Positions 22,370-34,731 of a stretch of 64,000 bases of DNA are shown here, piece by piece. The notes under the pieces are model-generated. The model made no database searches. It was not told where the DNA came from and worked only from the letters and a program-made list of their open reading frames with translations. This stretch comes from Mytilus californianus. Lineage: Eukaryota; Mollusca; Bivalvia; Mytilida; Mytilidae. Every line of letters begins with the position of its first letter. Position 1 is the stretch's first letter. The DNA is taken from positions 76,405,558-76,469,557 of the forward strand of contig NW_026262668.1 of assembly GCF_021869535.1 (NCBI RefSeq). Direction: 5' to 3'. Made by a program: the position numbers and the translations under genes.

Positions 22370-22600
22370 ATGTCGTTACCTGCCGTGTTAATAAGACTTA
22401 TCACCGGATTTGTACTTACATGAGCAACACGACGGGTGCCACATGTCGAGCAGGATCTGCTTACCCTTCCTAAGCACCTGAGATCATCCCCGGTTTTTGA
22501 TGGGGTTCGTGTGCTCAGTCTTTAGTGTTCTATCTTGTGTTTTGTATATTGTTGTGTCCTTAGCTATTTAATTGACATATTGATTACTTATGAACCAACC
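22370..22600 (+). repeat. Penelope-related terminal repeat, solo
   Basis: Contains ATAAGACTTATCACCGG, ACACGACGGGTGCCACATG, CCTGAGATCATCCCCGG and TGGGGTTCGTGTGCTCAGTC. Matches the left part of the Penelope insertion at 4440-4590, with no RT attached. Confidence 0.7.
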
Positions 22601-22639
22601 TTAGGGTCGAAAGCTAACTTTACAAACCAGTTTAACTCC

Positions 22640-22945
22640 GCCATATTCTGTATGTGCCTGTCCTAAGTCAGGAGCCTATAGTTAAGTGGTTGTCGTTGGT
22701 TCATGTCTGTCATATTTGTTTTTCGCAAATTGTGTTGTTATAAATTAGGCCGTTAGTTTTCTCAATTGAATTGTTTCATATTTTTAGTGTCGGGGCCTTT
22801 TATAGCCGACTTTACGGTATTGGGTTTTCTCATTGTTGAAGGCCGTACGGTTGACTATAATTGCTTACTTCCACTTCATTTGAACTTTGGTGGAAATTTA
22901 TCTCAATGGCAATCATAGCACATCTCCTTATTTTTATATTTACAC
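22640..22945 (+). repeat. SINE-like interspersed repeat
   Basis: Full-looking member with GTGGTTGTCGTTGGTTCATG, CTTTTATAGCCGACTTTACG, GAAGGCCGTACGGTTGAC, TCTCAATGGCAATCATAGC and the terminal CTCCTTATTTTTATATT. See 10020-10215. Confidence 0.7.
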
Positions 22946-23429
22946 ACAATGTATACACTCAAAGCAAAATGCATTAGTCACCAGTGGAGCATACTTTTTT
23001 TGTCTTTTATAAAAACAATACAACATTAAAGTGGGCATGCGTTATATATAATGTACATTAGTATCCCGAAGATGAACTGAAATACAAGAAAAGGGACAAA
23101 AAAGAAGGATAAAGATGTCTACGATGTGTGACGTACGTTTATTTATATTATACCACGAAATTTTTTAAAGATCTTTTAATAAAGTTTAAAACTTGTGTTA
23201 ACAATTTGCATGATTTTGGCCATACGAAAGTGTAACTATTCTGCAAATCCAAAATTCTATATTAAATTGTAGGCGAAACTATCAAACATGCTAGCCTTTT
23301 CATTTAAATATAAGGAACAGTCAAAAAAATAAGTGGCATATATCCTCAATATGCATTCAAATTGACATGTCTGGTAAGATACATTATCAACCCTAGACAA
23401 GTCGCAGTTCAAGAAAGGCAGACAGTTGA
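22946..23429. other. No recognisable feature
   Basis: AT-rich spacer between a SINE-like repeat and the satellite block; nothing named is seen. Confidence 0.45.
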
Positions 23430-24195
23430 TGTACGGTAAGTTTCATAAAATTCTGGCAAGAAGTATACACACAAGAGCGCTAACAATGCAAATTTCCATA
23501 TAATCAATGTTTCCAAGGGACATAACTCGTTTAAAAATAATTGATCGGCACAGATTTTCAAATTTGTAGTATAGAATGATGATATAAACCTATAATATAA
23601 ATTTCATAAAATTCTGGCAAGAATTGTACACATGAGAGTGTTAACAATGCAATTTTCCATATAATCAATATTTCCAAGGGGCATAACTCTCTTAGAAATG
23701 ATTGATCGGGACTGATTTTCAAACTTGTCAAAGTCATTGCTGATATAAATCTATGATATAAGTTTCATAAAATTCTGGCAAGAATTTTACACAATAGATC
23801 GCTAATATTGCAATTTTCCATATAATCAATATTTCAAAGGGGAATATTTCTTTTAAAAATAATTGATCGACAATAATTTTTGAACTCGTCCAAGACATTG
23901 CTGATATAAACCTATGATATAAGTTTCTTAAAAATCTGGCAAGGACTGTACACATGAGAGCGCTAACGATACAATTTTCCATATTATTTATGTTTCCATG
24001 GGGCATAACTCTTTTAAAAATAATTGATCGGCACTGATTTTCGAACCAGTCCAAGACATTGCTAATATAAACCTATGATATAAGTTTCATAAAAATCTGG
24101 CAAGAACTGTACACGTGAGAGCGCTAACAAGACCGGAGGGACGGACGGACGCCCGGTATTTCTATGTACCCCGCAACGCGTTGCGCGGGAAACAA
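23430..24195. repeat. Satellite of about 160 bp per monomer, BIV160-like
   Basis: The phrase TTTCATAAAATTCTGGCAAG recurs near 23442, 23607, 23764, 23924 and 24083, giving spacings of about 157-166 bp. Each unit also has GAGCGCTAAC, CCATATAATCAAT and AAGGGGCATAACTC (or variants). Period and words fit the old bivalve satellite BIV160. After the last partial unit come GGAGGGACGGACGGACG and CCCCGCAACGCG-TTGCGCGGG, a strong hairpin. Such blocks in bivalves are known to sit inside Helitron-like non-autonomous elements. The minus-strand open frame here is a by-product. Confidence 0.8.
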
Positions 24196-24745
24196 AAAAA
24201 CAAATACCATGTGGTGTGGTTTAAAAATCCTGATAATATAAATACACTGAGATTGGTATTGGTGTACATGTAATACCACCATTGTTTTCCCCTATTAGTC
24301 TTTTTAGTCAAAAAATTGTGCAGAATTTATCTTTGTTTTAAATAAAGAAATACTTGGCATGAGTTAAGTTTTATCCTGTCCAGTACTACAGAAAAAAATT
24401 CATATAACATATCATTGCATATAATATAATAACCATCACTGGAAGTTAACCAATCAAATTTTCACCATTTTTTCCTGTGTACAAGCTTTAGTAACCATGT
24501 AACCTCAAGTATCCAAAATATTCTTTAGAAACACCAAATGAAAAACGAATGGTGCTTTGAAACACCCAAGACATATGTTTATGACTCAGATATTTTTTAC
24601 TTCAATGAAATGTAGGATTAATTTCCTACAACTGTCAAATTCAAGGGAATATTTTTTTTCGACCCTTTTTCGTATGCAACCGGATGTGACAACCGGATGT
24701 GACGTACTATGGTTTGGTGGTATTACACCTAAAGTACTGAGAACA
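24196..24745. other. No recognisable feature
   Basis: Sequence just left of copy B. It could be homologous to DNA lying left of the window in copy A, which cannot be tested here. Confidence 0.4.
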
Positions 24746-25519
24746 CAATGCTTGCTGATTTACAAACTGTGACCTTTAAACTACACTCAAATGGGTATAG
24801 TAATTATAAAAATATACTGTCATAAGGAACAAATGACGGGGATTTCAGATTTTTTGTAGACCACTATCAAAATTGTTGATGATTACTACGTTTTGAGGTC
24901 ATTTGCTTCCAATCGTTAATTTGCTATCTTCATCTGTTAATTTCAAGTGAATTCGATCTTTACAACCGTTCTATTGACTGGCATCCTGAATTTCAACCGT
25001 CAGTTTAAATTAAACAAACTTATACATAATTATGCTCTAGCAAAATAATTTTAAAACTGTTGCTATGTACGTCAAATCGGAACATGGTTTTGAATTGGTT
25101 TTGAATTGAAAAAGTCAACTCAAGATTTTATCCCCCTTTAGACCACATCACTTTTGTAGACACTATGTCTACAGTTATAATAAGCGGCCCGGTGTCTGTT
25201 TTCATGATACTATTAATGATGCCGTCCACCTACAAATACTGCACACTGTTATGGTAAATAAAATGTTGCGGTTAAACACAAGTTTCCGCATTTGTCGTGT
25301 CCACTTTAAATCTTGCGAATAACCACCCCTATTTCCCACATCCCCTGATTCTGATCAATGCTGGTTATCAATTAAAATAATGGACAAAAATTTAAATCTT
25401 AAATGATGTAATGAAAATGACACATGTGCAGTCTTCTGAATCCTCATTGTACTATAAAAATTCAGACAAGTTTGTTTATATTCTGCCCTGTACTGTTCTA
25501 CTTTCAGATATATTAGATT

Positions 25520-26358
25520 TCAATGACAACCACCAATATTGCTCTATTTCCTAATGTAACCGTAAAAATTGTAAAACCTGTGATATACTAATATATGATA
25601 CACACTTTCAAAGTAATTTAACCACCAAAAGTGACAATACACACAGTCATGAGGATTTGAATTGCACTGCTTCCAATATTGTGTACGGTATTGAATGTAC
25701 TCTTTGTGGATTGATCTACGTCGGGGAAACTCGACAAAGACTCAATTTTAGAATGAATGATCATCGGTCTAATGTAAATGATCCTAATAACAACAAATTT
25801 CTCTATAAACATTTCAATCAGCCTGACCATTTTATTGTTTCAATGAAAATCCGGATTATAGAGAAAATATATCATTCAACAAATGACCCCATATTGAGTA
25901 CACCATATCGTTTATAAAGAGAAGACTTTTGGATAATAGAGTTGGGAACAGTCATTCCCTATGGATGCAATGACAAAATTGATGGTGTAGGTATTTTGTC
26001 AAGTCCCAGGTGTAGTACTGTCAATACATTACAATTATTTAATACTTCTGCTCGACGAAATAGAAGTCATGGTCACAGAATATATATACCACCTGCTGTG
26101 CACACCGTGACAATTGATAGTCTGTTAACGTCTGTTCAAAAACCTTTAGGAATTCATCATATCAGAACTAAGATATACTCCATTCCATTGTCAAAACTTT
26201 TTTTACTATTTCAAGAGGCCCAAAATACTTCCGTTACAGGTTCTCGTTCTGTTTTGTATAGATTAGTTGCAATAATCATGGACATTGCTAACCATAGACT
26301 ATTCAAACCCGTATCGACTACATCCCAAAATGAGGAAAAACGTATTTTTTTAAGGTAG
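25520..26358 (+). pseudogene. GIY-YIG endonuclease domain of the Penelope-like element
   Basis: One frame runs from about 25618 to 26358 with a single TAA at 25915-25917. VYGIECTLCGLIYVGETRQR carries the GIY-like and YVG parts, the paired cysteines typical of Penelope nucleases, and the conserved arginine. Histidines follow in the MNDHRS and KHFNQPDH blocks. DFWIIELGT and PYGCNDK then mark the end of the nuclease. The nuclease nicks the target to prime reverse transcription. The frame slips at a T-run near 26345 and continues one frame over into the linker. No start codon can be fixed; upstream codons (C-x4-NCKTC near 25560) suggest the true N-terminus lies before 25520. Confidence 0.85.
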
Positions 26359-28279
26359 AATTCGCCAATAAAGGTTTAGATGCTGTAAATATTAGCAATA
26401 TTTTCCACCAGAAATCTGTACAAAAAACTATACCTGATTACTTCAAAAATAAAGCTACACCTGTTATTTCTTATACTAACACCAAGTCTATTGCATCCAA
26501 GATTTTCAACCACAAGAGGGTTTTAGAGGCCTTTAACCTAAAAGTTGTGAAATCGAAGCCTCCGGATTGCTCATGTGCATCGTCGCAATACAATTAAAGT
26601 CCAGCTGGTGATGTTATTACTGGCGACCTTGGCATCGTTACTAATGAACAACTAAGAGAGTTGTTAGCCAAGGGACCAAAATATAGAATTCCCCAGCCCA
26701 TCAACTGGGAAAAGAACTTCAGATTACTGATGGATGCAGTTGAGGACTATGCAAGAAAATGGGTAAAGCGCGAACCAGACGAACCAGAACTGGACACTTT
26801 GTCTGAATGGATCAAAGCTATTCGATCATGCATTCAGAAGCGCATTCAAAAACTACAATGTACTATGAGCACAAGAGTTACAAACCCTTTCAAGAATCCG
26901 GATGTTGTGGATGCTTTATCCTCTTTGCATGACAAATATGTCGTTGTTCCAGCAGATAAAGCCTCCAATAATATTGTATTCATATGTAAAACCATATTTT
27001 GAAATGTCTCACAACAGAGCTTGGAATAAATACAACTACTGGTAATCCTACATATTCTTTAACATCATTTACCAAGGACGAAATTTTACAAAATCAGAAA
27101 TCTGTCCTTCTTTCATTTGGTATCAACATCAAAGAAAACGAAGAAAATTTACCATCATTATACTGGATACCAAAACTTCACAAAACTCCATACAAAGAAC
27201 GATACATAGCTGTGTCATCAAAATGTTCGACTAAACATCTTTCTAAAGTACTGACTACTATTCTTTCTACAGTTAAAGATGGGCTTCAAAAATATTGTGA
27301 TGAGATATATTCTACCAGTGGTGTTAACCAGATGTGGATTCTCAAAAATTCGAAAGATCTACTGCTTAATCTTCGATCACAATCTTTGCAATTTTGCAGC
27401 AACATAAAGACTTTTGATTTTTCTACGCTTTACACTACTATTCCACATGCTCAGTTGAACGATCGACCTCACCATCTCATTAAACGGAGCCTTTTCTATA
27501 AAAATGGGAATCGTAGATACAAATGTCTTGTTTTGGGTTACAATAATTCATATAACCACACTGAATCTACCAGAAAATATACTGAAGATGATATTATCAA
27601 AATGCTGGACTTTTTGATCGACAATATATTTGTTGAGTTTTGAGGATTTATATTTCAACAAACAGTCGGTACTCCAATTGGTACAAATTGTGCAACCCTA
27701 CTGGCTGATTTGTTTTTGTACTCGTATGAAGCAGAATTCATTCAGAACCTTCTAAAAGACAAAAAGAAAAAGCACCTTACGAAATTCTTTAATTTTACTT
27801 TCCGATATATTGATGATGTCCTATCATTGAATAACCCATATTTCAGCCAATACTTAAATCTCATATATCCCAGTGAACTTGAAATTAAGGATACTACTGA
27901 TACTAGAAGGACTGCTTCATACCTTGATCTTTTCCTCAATATTGACACAGATGGACGACTTCATACGAAAATCTATGATAAACGGGACGATTTCAACTTC
28001 CCAATTATCAATTTCCCATTTCTCAGCAGTAACAATCCCTCTGCCCCTTCGTATGGTGTTTACATTTCTCAGTTGATACGTTATACTCGTGCATGTTCAC
28101 ACTATACGGACTTCATATACAGGAGTGGGCTCCTAACGCAGAAACTGATCCAACAAAGTTATGAGGAGGACAGATTAAAAATGACACTCCGTAAATTTTA
28201 CGGACACCATCACGAATTGGTTGATCCATACGATGTGTCTTTGTCCAAACTAACTAAGGACATTTTTACCACGTGTTAG
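26346..28279 (+). pseudogene. CxC linker and reverse transcriptase of the Penelope-like element
   Basis: The linker ends in PPDCSCASS (CSC codons at 26568-26576), then a TAA at 26595-26597. It stays in the same frame as the RT starting GPKYRIPQP. RT landmarks: ADKASNNIVF, LYWIPKLHK, DFSTLYTTIPH (motif A), VGTPIGTNCA, YSYEAEF, FRYIDDVLS (catalytic), SYLDL and YGVYISQLIR. It ends with DPYDV and a TAG stop at 28277-28279. A one-base loss near 26995 shifts the frame. From 26999 to 28279 the only interruption is TGA at 27641-27643, shared with copy 1. No nuclease follows the RT. Inactive as it stands. Confidence 0.88.
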
Positions 28280-29098
28280 ATTGTTGTTTGACATTACGTC
28301 GTCTGATCTTTTAATTACCGAACGTGACTTATTCCCGATTGTGAGTGTTTTGCTGAGTGTGAATTCGCATTTCTATAAGACGTGTCACGGTACTTTTCTA
28401 TCCAAAATTCATGTATTTAGTTTTGATATTATATTTGTTATTCTCATCGGATTTTGTCAAATGTCTTATCGTTTGTAGTTGTAAATCTTATTTTTTTCTG
28501 TTGTATTCGTGTCTTATGGTAAAGATAATTAATCACCCAGTTCATTTATTAGATTTTAGTTTGGGTCAACTAAATTTATACGATATATTTGGTTTACAGT
28601 TTGATCTAGAAGAAACACCGACATAGCTAGATAATACAATTAATTATCTAATTACTACCACAATTTTATATTAATTAGTATTGTAATTTTCATTGTTATT
28701 AATAAAAGTTATATGAGTATTACAAACCTAATCTTGAATTCTATCCTAATTCTATCCTATTTTGGGGAAATTTTTAGGATTTCAAATGTGACGTCACTTT
28801 GTGCGTTGATCTCTTTGGCTAACTCGGCTGTGAATTTTTATGTGCTGGTTTATGTTGTTTTATGTATCCGTTTTTATTCTGTAGTTAGTCACCACTTCGG
28901 TGTTATCATGTATATCTATTATATAGTCATTTTTATAAATTTACTGTTTGCAAAAGTATGAATTATTCTAAATAATAAGGATGTTCTTATCCCAGACAGA
29001 AAACCTTAGCCGTATTAGGCACAACTTTTTGGAACTTTTAGTTCTCAATGCTCTTTAACTTTGTACTTGTTTTGGCTTTCGAACTTTTTTGATCCGAG
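28280..29098 (+). other. 3' untranslated part of the Penelope-like element
   Basis: T-rich with short meaningless frames. GTCACCACTTCGGTG at 28886-28900 can form a small hairpin. If UGA recoding is real, a SECIS element would be expected in this interval; I cannot confirm one by eye. Confidence 0.5.
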
Positions 29099-29140
29099 CG
29101 TCACTGGTTAGTCTTGTGTGGACGAAACGCGCGTCTTGCG
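29099..29140 (+). ncRNA. Hammerhead ribozyme motif, degenerate
   Basis: CGTCA, CTGGTTA, GTC...GAC stem II, GAAA, CGC/GCG stem III and the GTC cleavage triplet, then TTGCG, follow the hammerhead order. The core CTGATGA has become CTGGTTA, and stem I has one mismatch, so cleavage is unlikely. The surrounding sequence (AATAAGGATGTTCTTATCCC upstream, ACCTGGTAACTTTTG downstream) is a repeat tail I know to be frequent in mussels. Confidence 0.6.
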
Positions 29141-29540
29141 TATTAAATTTTAAACCTGGTAACTTTTGTTAGCTATTATTCGTATGTTTCTCTGTCCTAT
29201 ATGTTCTTCCATTTTTTTGTATTGTAGTCCTGTCATGGAATGTTGTCATTTTAATGTTATATTTAACATTGCCATAAAAGCGGGAGGTTTGGCTAGCCAC
29301 AAAACCAGGTTCAACCCACCATTTTTTTCTTAAAATGTCCTGTTCCAAGTCAGGAAAATGGCAATTGTTATATTATAGTTCGTTTCTGTGTGTGTTACAT
29401 TTTAATGTTGTGTTTCTGTTGTGTCGTAGTTCTCCTCTTATATTTGATGTGTTTCCCTCAGTTTTAGTTTGCAACCCGGATTTGTTTGTTTTCTCAATCG
29501 ATTTATGAATTTCGAACAGCGGTATACTATTGTTGCCTTT

Positions 29541-32108
29541 ATTAAATTAGGTAATTGGTCTTAGTTGTTTGAATATTCATTTGAAAGAATTGTTGTTTAC
29601 ATAATAAACTTTCAAAGGGAAGGGTCAACATCCTCTGAACTTATTTCATCATTGTGCAATTCTTCAAAAGTTTCGAGATGCCTACAAGTTCTATTTTGTC
29701 GACAGAAGACTTTTACAAAACATGTTTTATAAATTGCATACTAGCAAGGATATCAAATGGACACGTTGGATGACAGACGTTTAAAATGTATCTTGACAAT
29801 GTAATAAGTTCAGTCTATTTTCATTTGTTCCTGTGCTGTCAATGCCAATCGTTTTGATTCGATTTTGAAAAATAATTTATTTATTAAATAATGCACATTT
29901 ATACCCCGAGGGATTGAAGGTATATGAACGATATTGTTAAATACACATTGCAAAAAATTATAAAATATTTTTTAAATCATCATATGCCGGCAGTTAAAAA
30001 ACAATAATATTTATGCAAGTGTGGTGTCCACTTTCCTCAGTGTAAATGACTTTTTAATGAATAGAACAGTAGGCTGCATAAAATTAAATGATGAGATCAC
30101 ATTGCCTAATTACCAATGACGCGATACTAATTGATTGGATGCATTATTTTTTCTATTGTCTCTTAACTTCACAATTAAACTATTTTAACATTTTATTGTC
30201 CTCGTCATTTGAAATTGTATCCACTAGTTTCAATAAATTCAAGCAGTTGCGGATTCAGAGGGGACGTAAAGGGCGTACGCCCCTTTTGGTTGGAAAGTAT
30301 ATCATTTTTTAGCATATAAAATCTTTCATAAAAAAAAAAAAATCGCATTGCTACGCTTGGCAGTATACATCTAAAACTTTTCTTGAATTACTCCACCCCC
30401 TGAAAAAATCCTGCATCCGTCCCTGTCAAGTTAGAACAAGTTTACAATATTGTTGGAACGGTACAGTAGCTAATTAAATTGAATTGATTTCATTATTAAT
30501 TGCTAGATTCTATTCTCGCATATATAATTTCAAAACTAAGTTTTTATATGTCTATGATTATATTACCGTTGTACGTATTAATCGGTTACTTAAAATGCAA
30601 TGATTGCAGAGTAAAATATAATCAAGATATCATCATTAATAGAAAATTGTATGGAAACAAAATACCTTCTATTGCAAAATTCATGACTGTTTTATTGTTT
30701 CGGAATTCAAGAAATAGTAAATTGAATTGATTTGTTATTATTACATCCTATTTCAAACTTACAACCACTCAAAACTAATATCACCAGACTGTTATAAAGT
30801 ATTGATTTGATGCAATATTTGAATCCCATAAAGGGAATTGAAAATGTTACTAATGAAGAGATATAAAGGAAATTGAAAATATTAACAAGGTGTGAGATAT
30901 AAAGGGAATTGAAAATATTAACAGGGTGAGGGGATATAAAGGGAATTGAAAATATTAACAAGGCAAGGGCTGAGATATAAAGGGAATTGAAAATTTTAAC
31001 AAGGGGTGAGGTATAAAGGAGGCAATAGCTATAATTATAGTTTCATAAACAAATGATTTTTACAACAAAACAATATTAAGATAAACATTTTTCATCAAAA
31101 TACAGGAGCACAATTCCAATGAATAGCCAGAATCAAAATCTCAAAATTTGGTGCATTTTGTTGGATTTTTGACAATATGATATATGAAATATCTGTTTGA
31201 AACAAAAATTAAGGATGTCGTATATTCACAACTTACTATAACTACTTATACGAGTGAAACTGATGGAGCAGTAATTGATGAACCTACCCGAGAAAACCCC
31301 CGTTAAAGAGTGAGATTCGTGTTGCTCATTTTTCAGTTTTAAGTGAAGTGTTATGTGGAATGGTGTCTGCCTTTTTTTTGTCATTATGTTGTCGGTTTCT
31401 CCGAACCGGATTTCAAATATTGATATTGAAAAACTTTGTAGTTATCTCGCGTTGTCGCCTTTGTATTTTCAAAGGCGAAATTGCGGAAGTGAAAGCCAAA
31501 AGGTGAGAACGTGAAAGGCAAAACGTGAAAACATGAAAGCGAAAACGGGAAATCAAATACATTTTAAATTGGCCGCATCCGGATTCCATAGGTTAGTATA
31601 GAAATATCTTAGACTCCACATTATACCTAAATTAAATTAGTGGTTATCTTTGTATTGATGAGTCTGATGAAGGATTCCAGCATTGTCAACGTTTTTGTTT
31701 TCTTCTTTGCTCAACATTGTTTCAAAACTATCGTTTTTTTTCAAACAAACCAAGATGGTGCATTCAATAATTTAGATATTTCTCGGAAGTTATGTGATCC
31801 GAAACAAACATATTAATGGGTCTATCAACAAACTTGGCAATGACATGGGTACATCAGATCGTTCGATAGCACTCTCATTTTTGTTAGAGTTTGCATTTTC
31901 AAATTATTTTCATTGTTGACATTTGTTTTTGTAACATCTATACGAGTCGTACGGAATAGTGTTTTGGCTATTTTGCCACTGAGAATATTGTGTATGTATG
32001 AAGCAAGATGTTGAGGAGGGAATACGTCAATGAAAGATCAAACCAACGATACAAATAATCAAAATACATATACATTGTATGCGTTCAATTATTTGTAAAT
32101 ATGTCTAA
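29541..32108. repeat. Copy B unit between two insertions
   Basis: Aligns with 656-4360 and 6380-6665 of copy A without A's LINE, TA-MITE and Penelope copy 1. Holds the old GCGGATTCAG-type MITE (30246-30424), the shortened approximately 37-bp array (30833-31020), and a shortened GCGAAAACG element (31447-31585). The joins at 30516-30530 and about 31815 are empty sites for copy A insertions. No gene seen. Confidence 0.75.
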
Positions 32109-32628
32109 TATGGCATGGTACTGGTTGCATAAATTTGATATTTTTCATTTAAATGCAATATTTCTTATTTAATTGGTATATTTCTTCATTTAAATGCAAT
32201 ATTTTTTTATTTGAATGGTATATTTTTTCATTTAAATGCAATATTTTTTTATTCAGATGGTATAATTTTTCATTCAAATGGTATAATTTTTCATTCAAAT
32301 GGTATAATTTTTCATTCAAATGGTATAATTTTCGTTCAAATGCAATATTTTTTATTCAATTGGTATAAAATGTTATTTGAATGCAATTTTTGTTTATTCA
32401 ATTGGTATAGTAGTTTTTTTATTTATATGCAATAATTGCATTATGGGAAATTCTTTGACGTCATAAGGTCAAATTTGCAACAACGTTTGTGATTGGTCGG
32501 TAACTGTTTGGATTTCTCCCCTTTCTTTCTAAACTTGAGTGACCAAGAATTAAAAAACGCGTCAGAATATCGCCCCTCTAACTAAATTTGGCGTTCGTGC
32601 GAGTTCGTGCACTGGCTGTTAATGCCAA

Positions 32629-34544
32629 TAATGGCCAGGACGAGCAAAAAAAGCGAGTGACAAGTAATAATAATTAATTTGACACACAACTTTTTCATGG
32701 ATAGAAACAAATGCCTGCGTGCATGGCAAAAACACCACCAATGAAAACCTTTTCTGAAGAAACTCTCCTATAGTCTACATATTGAAATAAAAAAAAAAAA
32801 TACATAGCTAGCCCCCCTCCCCCTATTAAGTCTAGATACATGTAATCATGACGTTCTTTATTGCTATATCATTTTTTACTTTTCTTGATCCTCAGAGACG
32901 TTGCAGGAAAGCACACATGAAAAAAGAATAAAAAGCATCCAGGACGTTACAATAATTTGGACTAAGCCCCCTCTTTTTTACTACATGTAGAAAAAAATCA
33001 CCTAATTACGACAGCAGAACCAGAAACCCACAAGTAGAGACATAAGCTGTTATACTCCGGAACTAATTCTTTAACAAAGACAATTCAGGATAAATTGGAA
33101 CCAGTTACTAACCCATGTTACAACAATAGTCCTATGACATAGGACTTCACTATATGAGGCGTGAACTTCATATTTAATACTAATCTATAATATGTGCTCT
33201 CATGCAAATCATTTTACATTTAGGATTCGTTGCTTAGCTTTTTTTTACTGTTCTCGTCTCCGAATCCCTTAAATAGATTTTTTTCAAGCCCCACAGTAGT
33301 TCAATAATTACTATATGTCTTTGCATAAATAAGTATGCAGGGCATATTTCAAAACATATTTTATCTTCAGGACTTTTAAATGATTTACTTTTCAATACTG
33401 CATTGGGAAGGGGGTATACAAGTTTATTTTGTGACACATTATATAATATAATTAGGTATCCAATAAATTATATGATTGTACGTTTAGCTATTATCTAGAC
33501 CCGTACAAAATGTATATAATTAGACACATTTAACAGGGGCGGATCCAAAACCTCGGTGTCGAGAGGGGGGGGGGGTTAGGTTCAAATTGGGGGGGGGGTT
33601 AGGTTCAAATTTAGATATTTGTATAGAGATGTATATATGCGAGTATTGGCAGTAATGGTTATGGTGTGTGTGTGTGAGGGTAGGGGTTTCAGATCAAAGA
33701 TCGTTTCTATAATTCTATATCTTTTAGTTTTTACCATTTCACTCTATTCTTCATCCTTTGATCTCTATTATGTTTGTCCTAAACATGCGTGACATATTTG
33801 CCACTGGACATAAGGCAACCAATAGTCAATCAACGTATTCTGTATATTTCATTTTTTCTTTTTTTTTTTTTTTATCTTAAATCTGATTTATTGCACAATT
33901 GCTGTTATAATGAATACCATGTCTACAGCATTTGACAGGGCACCCCTGTAGGATTAGTTTTACTGAACAAACAGGGAGATTGCTCAGTACATTAATAATA
34001 ATAAATTGTTAGATTTACATTCTATGTATCAATACAACAAATTACTTCAGAAATTAATTTCCGGAAAAATTACAATCGTGGACCGCTTTGACTCTGTATA
34101 TGTTAGTTGACCTGGTCATGACCTGTTGATCAACGATCATACGATGGAGGCAAGCTAACTGGCGAAGCTGCTTGTATTTATTATTAATTATGTAGGTATA
34201 CATACTTGGTTGCGAATTGATGTGTTTATATCAGTTTTGTTATTTGTGAATATGTGATTTAAAAAAAAAGGAAGGATGCTTTTAGGATAATTGGGGTTTA
34301 ATGTTTTATCACTGATCATGATCATGACGAAGTCCACAACACGTGGTCTAAAGATTAAATAATGGTGAGACACATGTATTGCTGAATAAATATAGCATAT
34401 AACATATATGCATAAAATAATAATTATATGTACAAGCTTATTTCTTTCAAAATGTTACCATGTTTAACTCCTGTTAGTGTCGAAATATTTAAATAGTTCA
34501 AAAAATCTTTTTTGAACAGGGCATATACATCAAGATTTGTAGTT
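32629..34544. other. Interior of the foldback-like element, left part
   Basis: No recognisable transposase. A GGGGCGGATCC-type fragment followed by G-runs lies at 33536-33605. A T-run is at 33850-33872. The short frames here have no known similarity. Confidence 0.45.
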
Positions 34545-34731
34545 TTATAATTTGAAATGTGAGTACACTTGTGGATTTTTAAAACACATCAATGGGGCGC
34601 GTTTTTTTTTGTTCTTCGAAAGTGAGCCAGAAGAAGTCCATTTCTGTTTTTTTTTTTGCATTGGGAAGATCTTCTGGCTTTCTTCCACCTCTTCCTTTTT
34701 AATAAGTTGACGGCAGAGGCACATAACAAAC

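Larger units (their letters stand above)
25393..29540 (+). mobile_element. Penelope-like retroelement with N-terminal GIY-YIG (Naiad-like), copy 2
   Basis: Inserted in copy B between GGACAAAAATTTAAAT and AAATTAGGTAATTGG, which are adjacent in copy A near 655. Order on the plus strand: cysteine-rich start, GIY-YIG nuclease, linker with CSC motif, reverse transcriptase, stop at 28279, then about 1.25 kb of 3' sequence. The 3' part contains a hammerhead-like motif (29099-29140) and ends in TATACTATTGTTGCC. This permuted order with a CxC linker is what was described for the Naiad clade, whereas canonical Penelope elements have the nuclease at the C-terminus. Several stops and shifts make this copy inactive. 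Confidence 0.85.

Noticed and set aside
23734-24054. Minus-strand 106-codon frame
   Set aside because: It lies wholly inside the 160-bp satellite and repeats with its period.
27000-27002. TGA ending the first RT frame of Penelope copy 2 as a recoding site
   Set aside because: Alignment with copy 1 shows a one-base loss just before it; the TGA exists only in the shifted frame.
32153-32435. Two overlapping forward frames rich in phenylalanine and tyrosine
   Set aside because: Both are readings of the tandem units in the arm of the foldback-like element.
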